A DNA stretch of 64,000 bases from assembly GCA_014867205.1 (NCBI GenBank), contig WGUO01000012.1, forward strand, positions 1-64,000, given 5' to 3'. Below the pieces are notes generated by a model that saw nothing but the letters and a program-made list of their open reading frames with translations, did not search any database and had not been told where the DNA came from. Shown here piece after piece: positions 1-8,364 of this stretch (positions are counted from its first letter, which is position 1; each line of letters begins with the position of its first letter). The position numbers and the translations under genes were made by a program. The stretch comes from Muribaculaceae bacterium. GTDB taxonomy: Bacteria; Bacteroidota; Bacteroidia; Bacteroidales; Muribaculaceae.

Positions 1-52
1 TGAACCGAATTTATTTAATTTTTAACCACGTCCATTTTTAGTGGACAGTAGT

Positions 53-81
53 GATGGATTATAAATAAACAATAATCCATC
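53..81. terminator. Hairpin, probable terminator
   Basis: Perfect 10-bp inverted repeat (GATGGATTAT / ATAATCCATC, arms 53-62 and 72-81) with a 9-nt AT-rich loop. A second small hairpin (GTCCA/TGGAC) lies at 30-46. The rest of 1-300 has no gene I can recognise. Confidence 0.45.
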
Positions 82-320
82 ATTCTGTTATTGTCATTTT
101 CTAAGCCTTATTACGCATCCAATGGGCCACGTCCCAGTATGCCTGCAATTCCTTCATTTCAGTCTTGGCGCATGATGCTGGTTTTCAATGAAAAATGTAG
201 TGCCGCCGATATGATGCGGAGACAGATACACACGAACAGGAACACAGACGCCTGCCATTGGCGACTGAAATGAGTTGGCGGCGAGTTGTGTTCAGATTTG
301 TGTTCAAGGCAAAAGAAAAA

Positions 321-346
321 GCAGCTACGATTCGATTCGTAACTGC
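321..346 (-). terminator. Intrinsic terminator of the candidate 6S RNA
   Basis: The stem GCAG-TACGA / TCGTA-CTGC with one mismatch is followed, in the leftward direction, by TTTTTCTTTT at 308-320. Confidence 0.7.
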
Positions 347-360
347 TTGATTTCTAAATT

Positions 361-376
361 GTGGTCCCACTTGGGC
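361..376. repeat. Left 16-bp direct repeat, candidate attachment site
   Basis: Exact copy of 9253-9268, which is the 3' end (acceptor and part of the T arm) of the tRNA gene at 9254-9327. Same orientation, 8.9 kb apart, with an integrase remnant inside the interval: the usual footprint of tRNA-targeted integration. It also forms part of the closing stem of the leftward RNA, so descent from that RNA gene is the competing explanation. Confidence 0.55.
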
Positions 377-499
377 AATGGGGCTAAAATTAAGTATCGT
401 GATTTTCAGACATTTAATCCGGGTGTAGAGATGGGTCGTTCCCGATTACTGCTCCTACAGATTTCAATGTTCTTCCGCCATGTGGGACATGACTGAGGG

Positions 500-530
500 C
501 AAAATTACGACTTTTTCGCTATTTACACAA
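500..530 (-). promoter_or_regulatory. Promoter of the candidate 6S RNA
   Basis: The leftward -7 box TAATTTTG (500-507) is preceded after 20 nt by a -33 TTG (528-530). This is the canonical Bacteroidetes spacing. Confidence 0.6.
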
Positions 531-578
531 CGCATAGGATGTTAAATCAGATGGGAATATTGTTAAAAAATCCTTGGA

Positions 579-2237
579 TTATATTCCTTCTGTCACAACC
601 CACTCGCCGGCTTTGGTTGAACCTTTACGGTAGAGGGTTCCAGTTTGTTGCAGTCGATTTGTAATCTTTTGGACTCCTCTTTTTGTCATGTTCAGGAAGC
701 CGGCAATCCTATCCAGAGTTAATCTGGAGTCTGATTTCAGCAACATTAATACCTTTTGATCTGATGAACTTCTGATGAACTCTGGTGAACTCAATAGTGA
801 GGTCAGCGTATCTTCCAGTGAACCTTTATTGGATTTCTGATGAACTGAATCGTGTTCTCCATCACTTTCCGGTGAATTTTTCAGACCATCGCCCATTTCT
901 CCCTTACTTTCTTGGGTATCGCTCACCTCAATAAGGTCTTCTGGATTTCCATAAAGCAATTTCATTGCCTCAATGTCGGGCTGGTGTCCCTCAAACCCAA
1001 GAGTGAGCGTTGTACGGTCAACGCCACCTGAGGTTGTCACTTCCAACTTGGGTTCGCAGTGATATACACTCTGCCACGTCTTGAATATTCCCTGAAGCCC
1101 GCTTCCGGCACGCTCACCGTATTCCACCATCGCAAGCATCTTCATCATCACTCCGTTGCGGGGATCGGATGCGCTGTCCTGCAAAGCCTCGGTCAATGAC
1201 ACACGCATACTGCCGGGATTGGCGAACTTAAAGCCTTCTGCACTTTTCTGAACCACTACGCCGCGCCTTCCATAGAAGTCAGCGTTGGAGAGCATATTGA
1301 CAGTAGCCTCGCGCACAGTCTTGTGTAAAGGTGTATCTTCATCCCTGAAATTACCTTTGAACATGAACGGCACTTTCAGGTCAGACTGCAATTTCGGTAT
1401 AACCCTCAGAATGAAGTCGAACACATTGCCACTCCAATCTCCCGATTGGGACGTGATGCGGTCAGTCCAGCGGGCATAGATGCCGTTGGTGCGGTTCTCC
1501 TGATAATCGAGGAAATAATTCGGAAAGACAGCTGTAATCTCATATTCATATCCGAACATAAGTAGGCCGGCAACGGTCGGGTGAAACTTACCGGTATCCT
1601 TGTCTTCCCTGACAGCACCGATACGACGCATAAACATGGCGTCATCCTCCTTGTTCCATAGATGGTTCTGACGCACAAGTTTAAAAATATTACGGTATGA
1701 CCTGACAGTATCCTGACAGAATACAGACACATCGATATCGGTAAGTAACTTGTTATCATCAGTCACAAGCGCCGAGTCCCTTATCATCAGCGATACCTCT
1801 TCGAGCGAACAGTGATAGTCTCCTTCAAAATTCCGGCGATATGTTCCTGTTCGTGGGTCAGAACCGACATACACAGGCCGGGATGTGCGCTCTGCGCGGG
1901 GCACATTAATCACAATCACATCCTTGCCTTCGAGTTTTTCCGGTACAGCCATACTGTCGGTCAAAATATTGCTGCTCACCTTCTGACGGTTGTTGACTGT
2001 ATTCCAGAAATCCTTCATCAACTTATGAACATCATCAAGTCCTTCGACATAAAGAGACCCGTCTTTGGCGTTTTCCTTTACTCCAAGCACAATCACACCG
2101 CCCTCGCTATTGGCAAAGGCTGAATACGATTCCCACAAAGAGTTGGGCAGACCGCCACGTGCCGACTTGACTTCAAGCCGCGAACTCTCTTTATATGTTG
2201 TCAGCAATTCGAGGCTGAAAGATTCCGGAGTCTCCAT
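579..2237 (-). CDS. Schlafen/AlbA_2-domain ATP-binding regulator
   Basis: About 552-residue protein. The N-terminal ~130 residues are an AlbA_2 (Schlafen-like) domain, seen as E-x-K followed by the AFANSEGGVIVLGV signature. The middle and C-terminal parts match the HATPase_c_4 type (NMLSNADF, FANPGSM and GERAGSG segments) found in putative transcriptional regulators and RecG-like annotated proteins. The tail (about residues 470-550) is polar and ends in a winged-helix-like segment (LTLDRIAGFLNMTKRGVQKI). Such proteins are common cargo of Bacteroidetes mobile elements; the exact role is unknown and nucleic-acid binding is likely. I prefer the ATG at 2237, which leaves a short leader after the promoter box at 2258-2265; a GTG at 2246 is also in frame. 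It is the full-length homologue of the truncated gene at 3067-4092. Confidence 0.75.
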   Translation of the reverse strand: METPESFSLELLTTYKESSRLEVKSARGGLPNSLWESYSAFANSEGGVIVLGVKENAKDGSLYVEGLDDVHKLMKDFWNTVNNRQKVSSNILTDSMAVPEKLEGKDVIVINVPRAERTSRPVYVGSDPRTGTYRRNFEGDYHCSLEEVSLMIRDSALVTDDNKLLTDIDVSVFCQDTVRSYRNIFKLVRQNHLWNKEDDAMFMRRIGAVREDKDTGKFHPTVAGLLMFGYEYEITAVFPNYFLDYQENRTNGIYARWTDRITSQSGDWSGNVFDFILRVIPKLQSDLKVPFMFKGNFRDEDTPLHKTVREATVNMLSNADFYGRRGVVVQKSAEGFKFANPGSMRVSLTEALQDSASDPRNGVMMKMLAMVEYGERAGSGLQGIFKTWQSVYHCEPKLEVTTSGGVDRTTLTLGFEGHQPDIEAMKLLYGNPEDLIEVSDTQESKGEMGDGLKNSPESDGEHDSVHQKSNKGSLEDTLTSLLSSPEFIRSSSDQKVLMLLKSDSRLTLDRIAGFLNMTKRGVQKITNRLQQTGTLYRKGSTKAGEWVVTEGI

Positions 2238-2257
2238 GTTCAACACTGTAATAAGTG

Positions 2258-2265
2258 CAAATTTA
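2258..2265 (-). promoter_or_regulatory. -7 box TAAATTTG upstream of the AlbA_2 gene
   Basis: Matches TAnnTTTG in the leftward direction, 20 nt before the preferred ATG. Confidence 0.45.
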
Positions 2266-2769
2266 CGAAAATTTACTGAGATACAGGCTGCTTAAGTGCG
2301 ATAAAAACAACACAATTCTACCAAAAACAGAATAACGACACACTGGAAAGCGGCAAGAGGCTCGCCTGTCTTCATTGTTGGCGGCGGTTATGCCGTCAAA
2401 AGGTGACGGTTCGAGCACTGGCACCTTTCGACGGCATCGCGCCTATGGGCAACAGCGGAAATAACATTCGCGAGTGAGCCGAAAGCGCAAGTCGGCGAAG
2501 CCGGTGCGCGGTGCGAAGCATTCGGACTCACCGCAACACCGAGAACCGGCAACGCCTCCGAGGATTGGCAACGGCTTCGCTGATGCCACATCGGAGACTT
2601 CTTGCCGTTCCTCCGTGTTCTTTATCGCTGTTGCCTGATAAGGACTTTTACGACCGTCCCGCCACTTGCCGCTTGTTTCAGCAGTCCACGGGCCGAGACA
2701 GTGATAATCCGCCGTCATGCGTTGTCGGCTTATCACAGACTCGCCCTACCGGGACTGGTCAGTTCCATT
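2266..2769. other. GC-rich non-coding block with a long hairpin
   Basis: About 500 bp without a convincing gene. It is richer in GC than its flanks and contains a 14-bp inverted repeat (arms 2392-2405 and 2422-2435, 13 of 14 paired). Open frames here have unlikely composition (many Arg, Cys, Ser) on both strands and I do not call them. A role as transfer origin or recombination scar is possible but unproven. Confidence 0.35.
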
Positions 2770-3063
2770 TTACAGGGATAAATGAAGAATCGGGTACGGA
2801 CGACCGGCGTCGTCAGTTTCATCTCGCCCATTTATACGGAATCCCTTTGCTTTGTAGAAATTCAAAGCCGATGGATTCTGTTCGTTTACATCGACTTTTG
2901 TCGCACCATGTTGTTTTGCAAATTCAATAAGCGAAGATCCATAGCCCTGACCGCGACGGCCACTATCTATAAAAAGCATTTCTATTGAGTCCGGACTCAA
3001 TCCGATGAATCCTGCATACACGCCATTGTCGGCGATGGCGTACAAATCTACATTAGGGAAATA
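2770..3063 (-). pseudogene. GNAT N-acetyltransferase, N-terminus lost
   Basis: The reading frame encodes a typical GNAT core: GFIGLSPDSIEMLFID, the acetyl-CoA pyrophosphate-binding loop RRGQGYGSSL, and the C-terminal NPSALNFYKAKGF strand-turn motif. The homologous part stops near 3063; upstream residues in the same frame are antisense of the neighbouring gene. About 20-30 N-terminal residues are therefore replaced, which points to a recombination junction. Substrate cannot be predicted. Confidence 0.6.
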
Positions 3064-3066
3064 AGG

Positions 3067-4092
3067 TTGGTTCCGACACTTGAAGCATATCGCAATATGT
3101 TCCGTGTGGCAAATCTTGAACACGTATGGAATGGTTTAGACCATAAGGAATTTCTAAAACAACTTGGAGGTTACACTGTTGACCGCGCCTCTGGAAAGGA
3201 AGGGCTTACAATGGCCGGTCTGCTTATGTTCGGCAAAGGGTTGCCGGTGCGTGAGCGGTTTGATAACCTCCGTATGGATTATATAGACAAGTCCAATCTT
3301 GTTGGAGACCAACGATATAGCGACCGTCTGACCTATGAAGGCACATGGGAGAACAACTTATTCAACTTTCTGCGATTGGTATTGCCTCGACTTACCCGCG
3401 ACCTGCTACGTCCATTCAAGATGAACGGCATCGTCCGTGAAGATGATACTCCGCAGAAGAAAGCTGTCCGTGAGGCTTTTACCAATATGATTATTCATGC
3501 CGACATGATGATAGGCAGCGGACTTCTCCGGGTTGAAAAATATGATGACAGGTTTGTGCTTACAAATCCCGGACTGCTGAAACTTCCGCTTGAACAGATA
3601 TATGCAGGAGGAGAGTCAAAAGCAAGTAACCAGCGGATGCAACACATGCTGCGTATGATAGGCTATGGCGAGAATCTTGGTTCTGGATTCCCTCTCATTC
3701 TCAATGCCTGGCAGGAAAGGCACTGGTTGGAGCCGCAGCTCATTGAACAACCTGAATTGATGCAGGTTAAACTCGAACTGAAGATAGTTAGTGCTCAAAA
3801 TTTGTATCGTTCATCGAATGGACAGATAAATGAGCACATAAATGAGCACATAAATGAGCACATAAATGAGCACATAAAATTATCTGAGAGACAGTTGCGT
3901 ATCATTGGATACATAGCTGAGAATCCCACAATTACATTGTCCGAGTTAGCGGCTAAGGAAGATGTGGCAAAAATTACCATACGTCGCGACTTGGATGTTT
4001 TGCAAAAGGAAGGCATAATCTTGCGCCAAGGAAGCACCAGAGCCGACAGATGGGATATCCTTAATTTAAGTTTCGCAAGTTCAACTTGCTGA
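3067..4092 (+). pseudogene. Truncated Schlafen/AlbA-type regulator with INEH repeat
   Basis: Homologous to the C-terminal two thirds of the protein at 579-2237 (AYRNMFRV versus SYRNIFKL, TMAGLLMFG, REDDTPQKKAVREAFTN, GYGENLGSG), but the first ~185 residues including the AlbA_2 domain are absent. The break at about 3063 abuts the GNAT fragment. The C-terminus is a helix-turn-helix (LSERQLRIIGYIAENPTITL and following), preceded by four INEH repeats. The last codons are altered by an insertion sequence: with the element removed the frame would read ILKH-stop, ending near 5664. The listed start is a TTG with no promoter; an internal ATG lies at 3097. Confidence 0.65.
3826..3873 (+). repeat. Four perfect 12-bp tandem repeats (INEH x4)
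   Basis: The unit ATAAATGAGCAC is repeated four times in frame inside the truncated regulator, adding a tetrapeptide linker before its helix-turn-helix. The unit is a multiple of three, so copy-number change keeps the frame. Confidence 0.85.
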
Positions 4093-5650
4093 TTTCAGAT
4101 TGTAAAATTGAGCGATATGAGCCATCTCTTCAGACTGATTGATAACGGCATCGTAGATTTCTTCGTCCAGAAGGCCGAAGACTCTGGCTATTGCCGTGAC
4201 AAGATCCTGGAGAATGCCCCATATCTGTTGAGCGACCGAGAGCTGGACAGTCTCCCTGGTTATTTCCCTGAAGAGTCCTCCGATTGTCTCGTAATCGCTG
4301 AAGCGCCTGGCCACCTAAAGGATATTATACTGCAGACAGCACAATGTCGCGGCAGCTATCTGGGAAGCGAAGCTGGTGCTCTGGCATTTGCCGAATCCGA
4401 GATTGGTCTTGCAGTCTTTGAACACGACTTCAAGCGCCCAGCGTCGGGAGTAGATCCGCCACGCCTTATAAAAATCGAGTCCGGTGTCGGTGGTGAGCAG
4501 TCCGTTCCATTTGCCGTGCTGTGTCCGGCGCACGAGGAATATCCTGACGGGGACGCCTCCAAATACGGCATCGTATACAATATAGTTGCACTTGAGTTTG
4601 CGGCTGTACTTCTGCAGTTTGAGTTTCTTGCCGAGTTTTACAAGCGCCGGGGCGGAGAGATCGCCATGCTCCGTGTGATATTTTGTCTTGCCGTTCTCGC
4701 CGACCTTTATCATGCCCAACCAATGGCAGTTTACGCGACGGCTGTGGATGAAACGGACAATGTCCTTGTTGGTGAACCAGCTGTCCGCCAGAACATAGCT
4801 GAACTTTATACCTTTGCGTATTGCCCGTTTTATCATCTCTTTGGCAAGTTCGAGCTTGGACATGTCGTATGCTTTTTCGCGCTGCCGAAGGACCTCGCTG
4901 TCATGCTCAGTCTTATGCCGGCGCTCAAGTTCTTTGGCACTCATCCCGTAGTTGCCCTTCTTCCCCTTTTCTCCGATTATGTCGAAGTCAAGGAGAATCT
5001 GAGACACGCCGTCTGTCACCGCCAGACAGAGGCACTTGAAGCCGAGAACGGCTTTATGCGCCAGATGGGAGTGGACCCTTCCGATTTTCTCTATGGTGCG
5101 CCCTGTCTTCTCATGGTCGGTGTCATCGAGAATCAGACAGACATCCCCAGCCTTATGGTCGGAGCGTAGGTGGATACGATTCCAGAGCTGCACGGATATG
5201 TGCCACAACGCCTTGCGCCAGTCGATGAAGGGATTTTCCATAAAACGGTAGAAAACATCCTTGCGGGCCTTGACAAGCGATTCGAGCGTGCCGTCCTTGT
5301 GACAGCACCGGCAGTTTTTTATCCCGAAGCATGGGAAGAGAAGCAGAATCTGGAACACGGTCAGCAGCGGGTAGACGCAGTTGCGCTTGCTTGTGACTGC
5401 GAGCGTGTCTCTCTCGACCATCCTGATATGGGAAAGAACCGAAGATATGTTCTGCATTGCTGCTGTCATATCGGAATTTTTGAAAAACATTTTGATATCC
5501 GAGAGAAATGGCGTAATTTTGTGTATCGACATGGCCTTGAGTTAGTTTTTTGGTGGTACTTAAAATTACTCAATTTCTGCCAATTAGGCAAGAAACCATG
5601 TCGTTTTTTTATGCCCGTATCTCTGAAATCATATACTTGCGAAACTTAAA
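4065..5650 (-). mobile_element. IS4-type insertion sequence, complete ends, broken transposase
   Basis: 16-bp perfect terminal inverted repeats (TTTAAGTTTCGCAAGT at 4065-4080, its complement at 5635-5650) enclose one leftward transposase gene. A 7-bp TCCTTAA flanks both ends (4058-4064 and 5651-5657) as a target duplication. The element sits in the last codons of the truncated regulator. Confidence 0.85.
4081..5532 (-). pseudogene. IS4-family DDE transposase split by an in-frame TAG
   Basis: The first 405 residues run from 5532 to a TAG at 4315-4317; the same frame then continues for about 77 codons to 4081. The IS4-family YREK signature is intact (YSRRWALEVVFKDCK: Y-x2-R-x3-E-x6-K), and the DDE aspartates are plausible at LILDDTDHEKTG and VLADSWFT. 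The post-stop sequence (ARRFSDYETIGGLF) looks like genuine transposase C-terminus, so this is a point nonsense mutation rather than the natural end. Mobility is probably lost unless the stop is read through. Confidence 0.8.
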
Positions 5651-5797
5651 TCCTTAAGCATTGAATCTTGCGGGCGAACACTTTTAGGTTTCTTGTTGTT
5701 TGAGATACTGAGTGCTAAAATCGCATAACATTCCCATAGGTATTGTTAAGATTTATCGGCATTCAAATTCATAAACCCGTTAAACACCACCCCGCAA

Positions 5798-5947
5798 ATG
5801 CCAAACCCTACGACATTACGAGATGTTGTGCCAATATTGGAAGACCTGAGGCAGCTTACGAAAATTCCGCTGGTGGCCAAGCAGGATACAATTCTGTATA
5901 AACGAATTGCCGAAGCCACCAGTGGAGCGATACTTCCCTCCTTGTGA
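5798..5947 (+). CDS. Possible small protein, 49 residues
   Basis: ATG-started frame whose composition (LRDVVPILEDLRQLTKIPLV) looks protein-like. It overlaps the start of the next frame, so it may be the 5' part of a frameshifted gene. No family recognised. Confidence 0.25.
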   Translation: MPNPTTLRDVVPILEDLRQLTKIPLVAKQDTILYKRIAEATSGAILPSL

Positions 5948-6437
5948 AATTCCACTACATCCTAAATGCAGAGACGCATTTATACAAAAGATACAGATTC
6001 GCAATGGTAGTTATCTGACACCGGAACAACCTGTAAAGAAGGCTCTGACCAATACGGAATCATACCGCCAATGGGAAGAACCATTATTCCCGATGATTCT
6101 TGTTTCGGAACTGTATGAGGTATGCGAAATGATATTTGAGGAATCGACCGAAACTCAGTTCCATTCATCGTTGAACCTTCATGGCAAGCATGAGCCTCTG
6201 AGGATAAAGCCTAAGCAAAAAATTAAGGTGTGCTATCTCATATCCAAGCTCTATGATATAGTGCCGGAAAAGCACAAGGTTGCATGGCGGGAGGACATAC
6301 TTTTGCACTTCGGTATAGATTCATCATATTACGAAAGTAAATATTCGCATCCCCGTGGAAGCGACGCCAGCAGGTCGAGTATGGCTTTCGCCGATGATGT
6401 AGATGAAATCATCAAAAACCATAAAAAACGGGCATGA
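5907..6437 (+). CDS. Hypothetical protein of mobile-element region
   Basis: Up to 176 residues. The part from about residue 30 onward (SYLTPEQPVKKALTN, KIKVCYLISKLYDIVPEKHK) looks like a real, mostly helical soluble protein with a charged Lys/Arg-rich tail. The start is uncertain: the listed codon is a TTG and the first residues overlap a different protein-like frame. I do not recognise the family. It lies between the insertion sequence and the DUF3853/RepA module, on the same strand as the latter. Confidence 0.45.
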   Translation: MPKPPVERYFPPCEIPLHPKCRDAFIQKIQIRNGSYLTPEQPVKKALTNTESYRQWEEPLFPMILVSELYEVCEMIFEESTETQFHSSLNLHGKHEPLRIKPKQKIKVCYLISKLYDIVPEKHKVAWREDILLHFGIDSSYYESKYSHPRGSDASRSSMAFADDVDEIIKNHKKRA

Positions 6438-6598
6438 TAGTCCCTGCAACTTAAAGATACCACTCGCGCACCACTTTCACCACTCAAATTTCCACTTTAG
6501 AGACCTTGTGATACTGCCCGTTAGAGCCTGATACTCAGGCGGGTAGTTTTAGTAAGTGGAGAATAGGAATCCACATACAGACCACTCATAACCGGTTG

Positions 6599-6606
6599 TA
6601 ATTTTG
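6599..6606 (+). promoter_or_regulatory. -7 box TAATTTTG for the DUF3853-RepA module
   Basis: A TAnnTTTG match 68 nt before the DUF3853 start. A weak hairpin (CCCG/CGGG with CCTG/CAGG, about 6509-6543) just upstream could terminate the preceding gene. Confidence 0.45.
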
Positions 6607-6674
6607 CAGTGTCCGGGAGATACTCGGATACGCTCTCTCAGAGGGCGGAAGTATAACTCAAACCCACACTGCGA

Positions 6675-7013
6675 ATGACAAAAGACCAGTTACTCAAACT
6701 CCCTCTCTGGCAGTACACCGGAGAACAATTTTTAGAATTACTTGACTCTCATTTTGTCAAGACCACGACTGCTACCGAAAGCGATACCTCTGACGAAAAT
6801 GTTGCCATTACTGCAAAGCGATGGCTCGTTTACGGAATCAAAGGGCTCTGCGAACTTCTCCAGTGCAGCAAGGCAACCGCACATCGTATCAAGAACAGTG
6901 GTATAATCAAAGATGCCATAACTCAATCGGGCAGAAAAATCGTCATTGACGCCCAGAAAGCGCTCGACCTCATACAAGAACATAAGAAAGGGGGTGAGCA
7001 ATGGACGGAGTGA
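6675..7013 (+). CDS. DUF3853-type helix-turn-helix protein
   Basis: 112 residues. The N-terminal LPLWQYTGEQFLELL and the later LVYGIKGLCELLQCSKATAHRIK segment are characteristic of the DUF3853 family carried by Bacteroides mobilizable transposons. The latter segment is an excisionase/MerR-like helix-turn-helix, so a role in excision or replication control is likely. It overlaps the next gene by 13 bp, implying translational coupling. Confidence 0.75.
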   Translation: MTKDQLLKLPLWQYTGEQFLELLDSHFVKTTTATESDTSDENVAITAKRWLVYGIKGLCELLQCSKATAHRIKNSGIIKDAITQSGRKIVIDAQKALDLIQEHKKGGEQWTE

Positions 7014-8044
7014 AGCAAGACATCCTCCGACTTTGGGAGGAAAAGCAGTTGCGAATCACCGATGAGATTCAGACTGCGCCAGAGGTGCTGTATGCCAACG
7101 GCAGTGTCATTGGCACTCTCGGCAACTTCTCTGCATCGACCGGTAAGGCAAAGAGCAAAAAGACCTTCAATGTCGCAGCCATCGTTGGTGCATCGCTTGT
7201 CAATGGTAAGGTATTGGGCTACACAGCCGAGTTTCCCGATGACAAGCGCACAATCCTCTACTTTGACACCGAGCAAAGTCCGTATCATTGTCAGAAAGTT
7301 ATGGAACGTGCCTTGCGACTGGCGAAACTGCCGACCGACACTCATCCGGAGCATTTGAAGTTTGCCGCCCTGCGTCAGCTCACACCAGCCTTGCGCCTTG
7401 AGGTCATTGAACAGGCGATAATCAACACTCCCGGTGTAGGGCTTGTAATCATCGACGGTGTACGGGACCTGATGTATGACATCAACTGCGCCAAGGAATC
7501 GACCGACCTTATCGGCAAGCTGATGGAATGGACTGACAAATTCCAGATACATATCCACACCGTTCTGCACCTCAACAAGAGCGATGATAATGCCCGTGGT
7601 CATGTCGGCACCGAGTTGAACAACAAGGCTGAGACAGTACTTCAGGTGAGCCGAAGCAAAACCGATGACACTGTTTCTGAGGTCTGCGCCGCCATGATCC
7701 GTGCCGCCGAATTCGACCCATTCGCCTTCCGTGTAAATGACTATGGATTGCCGGAGATTGCCAGCGGATATGTATTCACCGAACCGGGCAAGAAAGCCAA
7801 AGATCCTTATCCATACAAGGAGTTGACCGAGGAACAGCACCGTGAGGCATTGGGCGTAATATTCGCCAACGGACCGATAAAAGGATGCCGGAACTTCGAG
7901 GCTGCGCTCAAAATAGGATATGCCGCCTGCGGTCATTCCTATTCCAACAACAAGGTCAAGGGCTTGAAGACCTTTCTTGACAACAAAGGCATCATCCGTT
8001 ACGAGAACCGCGAGTACATCTACAATCCGGATTTCTACTATTGA
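7001..8044 (+). CDS. RepA-like RecA-fold ATPase of mobilizable element
   Basis: 347 residues. Walker A is seen as STGKAKSKKTF near residue 47, and Walker B as GLVIIDGVRD near residue 150. LHLNKSDDNARGHVGTELNNKAE is the downstream RecA/RepA sensor region. The C-terminal ~80 residues form a winged-helix-like tail. This family (plasmid RepA/mobile-element AAA ATPase) is a replicative helicase or loader in Bacteroidetes elements, encoded between the DUF3853 and primase genes exactly as here. The gene appears intact although the downstream primase is truncated. Confidence 0.8.
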   Translation: MDGVKQDILRLWEEKQLRITDEIQTAPEVLYANGSVIGTLGNFSASTGKAKSKKTFNVAAIVGASLVNGKVLGYTAEFPDDKRTILYFDTEQSPYHCQKVMERALRLAKLPTDTHPEHLKFAALRQLTPALRLEVIEQAIINTPGVGLVIIDGVRDLMYDINCAKESTDLIGKLMEWTDKFQIHIHTVLHLNKSDDNARGHVGTELNNKAETVLQVSRSKTDDTVSEVCAAMIRAAEFDPFAFRVNDYGLPEIASGYVFTEPGKKAKDPYPYKELTEEQHREALGVIFANGPIKGCRNFEAALKIGYAACGHSYSNNKVKGLKTFLDNKGIIRYENREYIYNPDFYY

Positions 8045-8055
8045 GAAACACAATT

Positions 8056-8107
8056 CTGGTCTGGTTTAGAAAAGGGCATATATAATAGGCGCTAAACCAA
8101 AGACCAG
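8056..8107. repeat. Imperfect inverted repeat between ATPase and primase
   Basis: CTGGTCTGGTTTAG (8056-8069) pairs with CTAAACCAAAGACCAG (8092-8107) apart from a bulge, with a 22-nt AT-rich loop. No T-run follows, so a binding site or replication/transfer signal is as likely as a terminator. Confidence 0.5.
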
Positions 8108-8130
8108 CTCACCCAAACATTTTAGAACCC

Positions 8131-8360
8131 ATGATAAAAGAGATTAAATCAATCCCTTTAGCCGCCTTCTTGTCCCGACTCGGACATGAACCGGCGGTGA
8201 GAAAAGGAACGAGGCTCTGGTACAGGTCGCCGTTGCGACAGGAACAGACGCCATCATTCAAGGTCGATACCGTGCTCAACTGCTGGTATGACTTCGGTCT
8301 TGGCAAAGGCGGCAACATCATCGACCTGGCAGCCGAGCTGTATCAGTCAACAGACCTGCG
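8131..8360 (+). pseudogene. CHC2-type primase, N-terminal fragment only
   Basis: About 76 residues match the N-terminus of mobile-element primases (IPLAAFLSRLGHEP, LWYRSPLRQEQTPSFKVD, WYDFGLGKGGNIIDLAAELY). The zinc-binding Cys/His residues of classical CHC2 fingers are absent, as in other Bacteroides element primases I know. Homology stops at about 8355-8365, where the sequence becomes antisense integrase. The catalytic Toprim part is missing. Confidence 0.75.
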
Positions 8361-8364
8361 CACG

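Larger units (their letters stand above)
308..495 (-). ncRNA. ssrS: Structured non-coding RNA, candidate 6S RNA
   Basis: A leftward transcript of about 185-190 nt is bounded by a strong promoter (500-530) and an intrinsic terminator (hairpin 321-346 followed by a T-rich run at 308-320), with no convincing ORF inside. Folding by eye gives a closing stem (GTCCCAC at 482-488 with GTGGGAC near 362-368, extended past a mismatch by TGG/CCA), a second helix (AGAACATT with AATGTCT), a large asymmetric bubble, and a terminal stem (TGTAGGAG with CTCTACA) capped by GGG-AACGA-CCC. Closing stem, bubble and terminal stem is the architecture of 6S RNA, which in other bacteria sequesters RNA polymerase holoenzyme by mimicking an open promoter. 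The bubble strand holds TTAATTTTAG, close to the Bacteroidetes -7 element. The 3' closing strand is identical over 16 nt to the 3' end of the tRNA at 9254-9327, which needs explaining. The RNA gene itself is well supported; the 6S identity is inference. Confidence 0.5.

Noticed and set aside
2443..2736. Protein-length frames in the GC-rich block
   Set aside because: Several frames on both strands are open with poor composition and no start or promoter support.
3826..3873. Possible CRISPR array
   Set aside because: The 12-bp units are adjacent with no spacers and lie in frame inside a gene. No array or cas gene is seen anywhere in the window.
4108..5169. Long rightward frame antisense to the IS transposase (353 codons)
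   Set aside because: The opposite strand carries the IS4 YREK motif and terminal repeats; this frame is its shadow.
6923..8053. Long leftward frame antisense to the RepA-like ATPase (376 codons)
   Set aside because: The plus strand has Walker A and B motifs and coupled start sites; the minus frame has no domain features.
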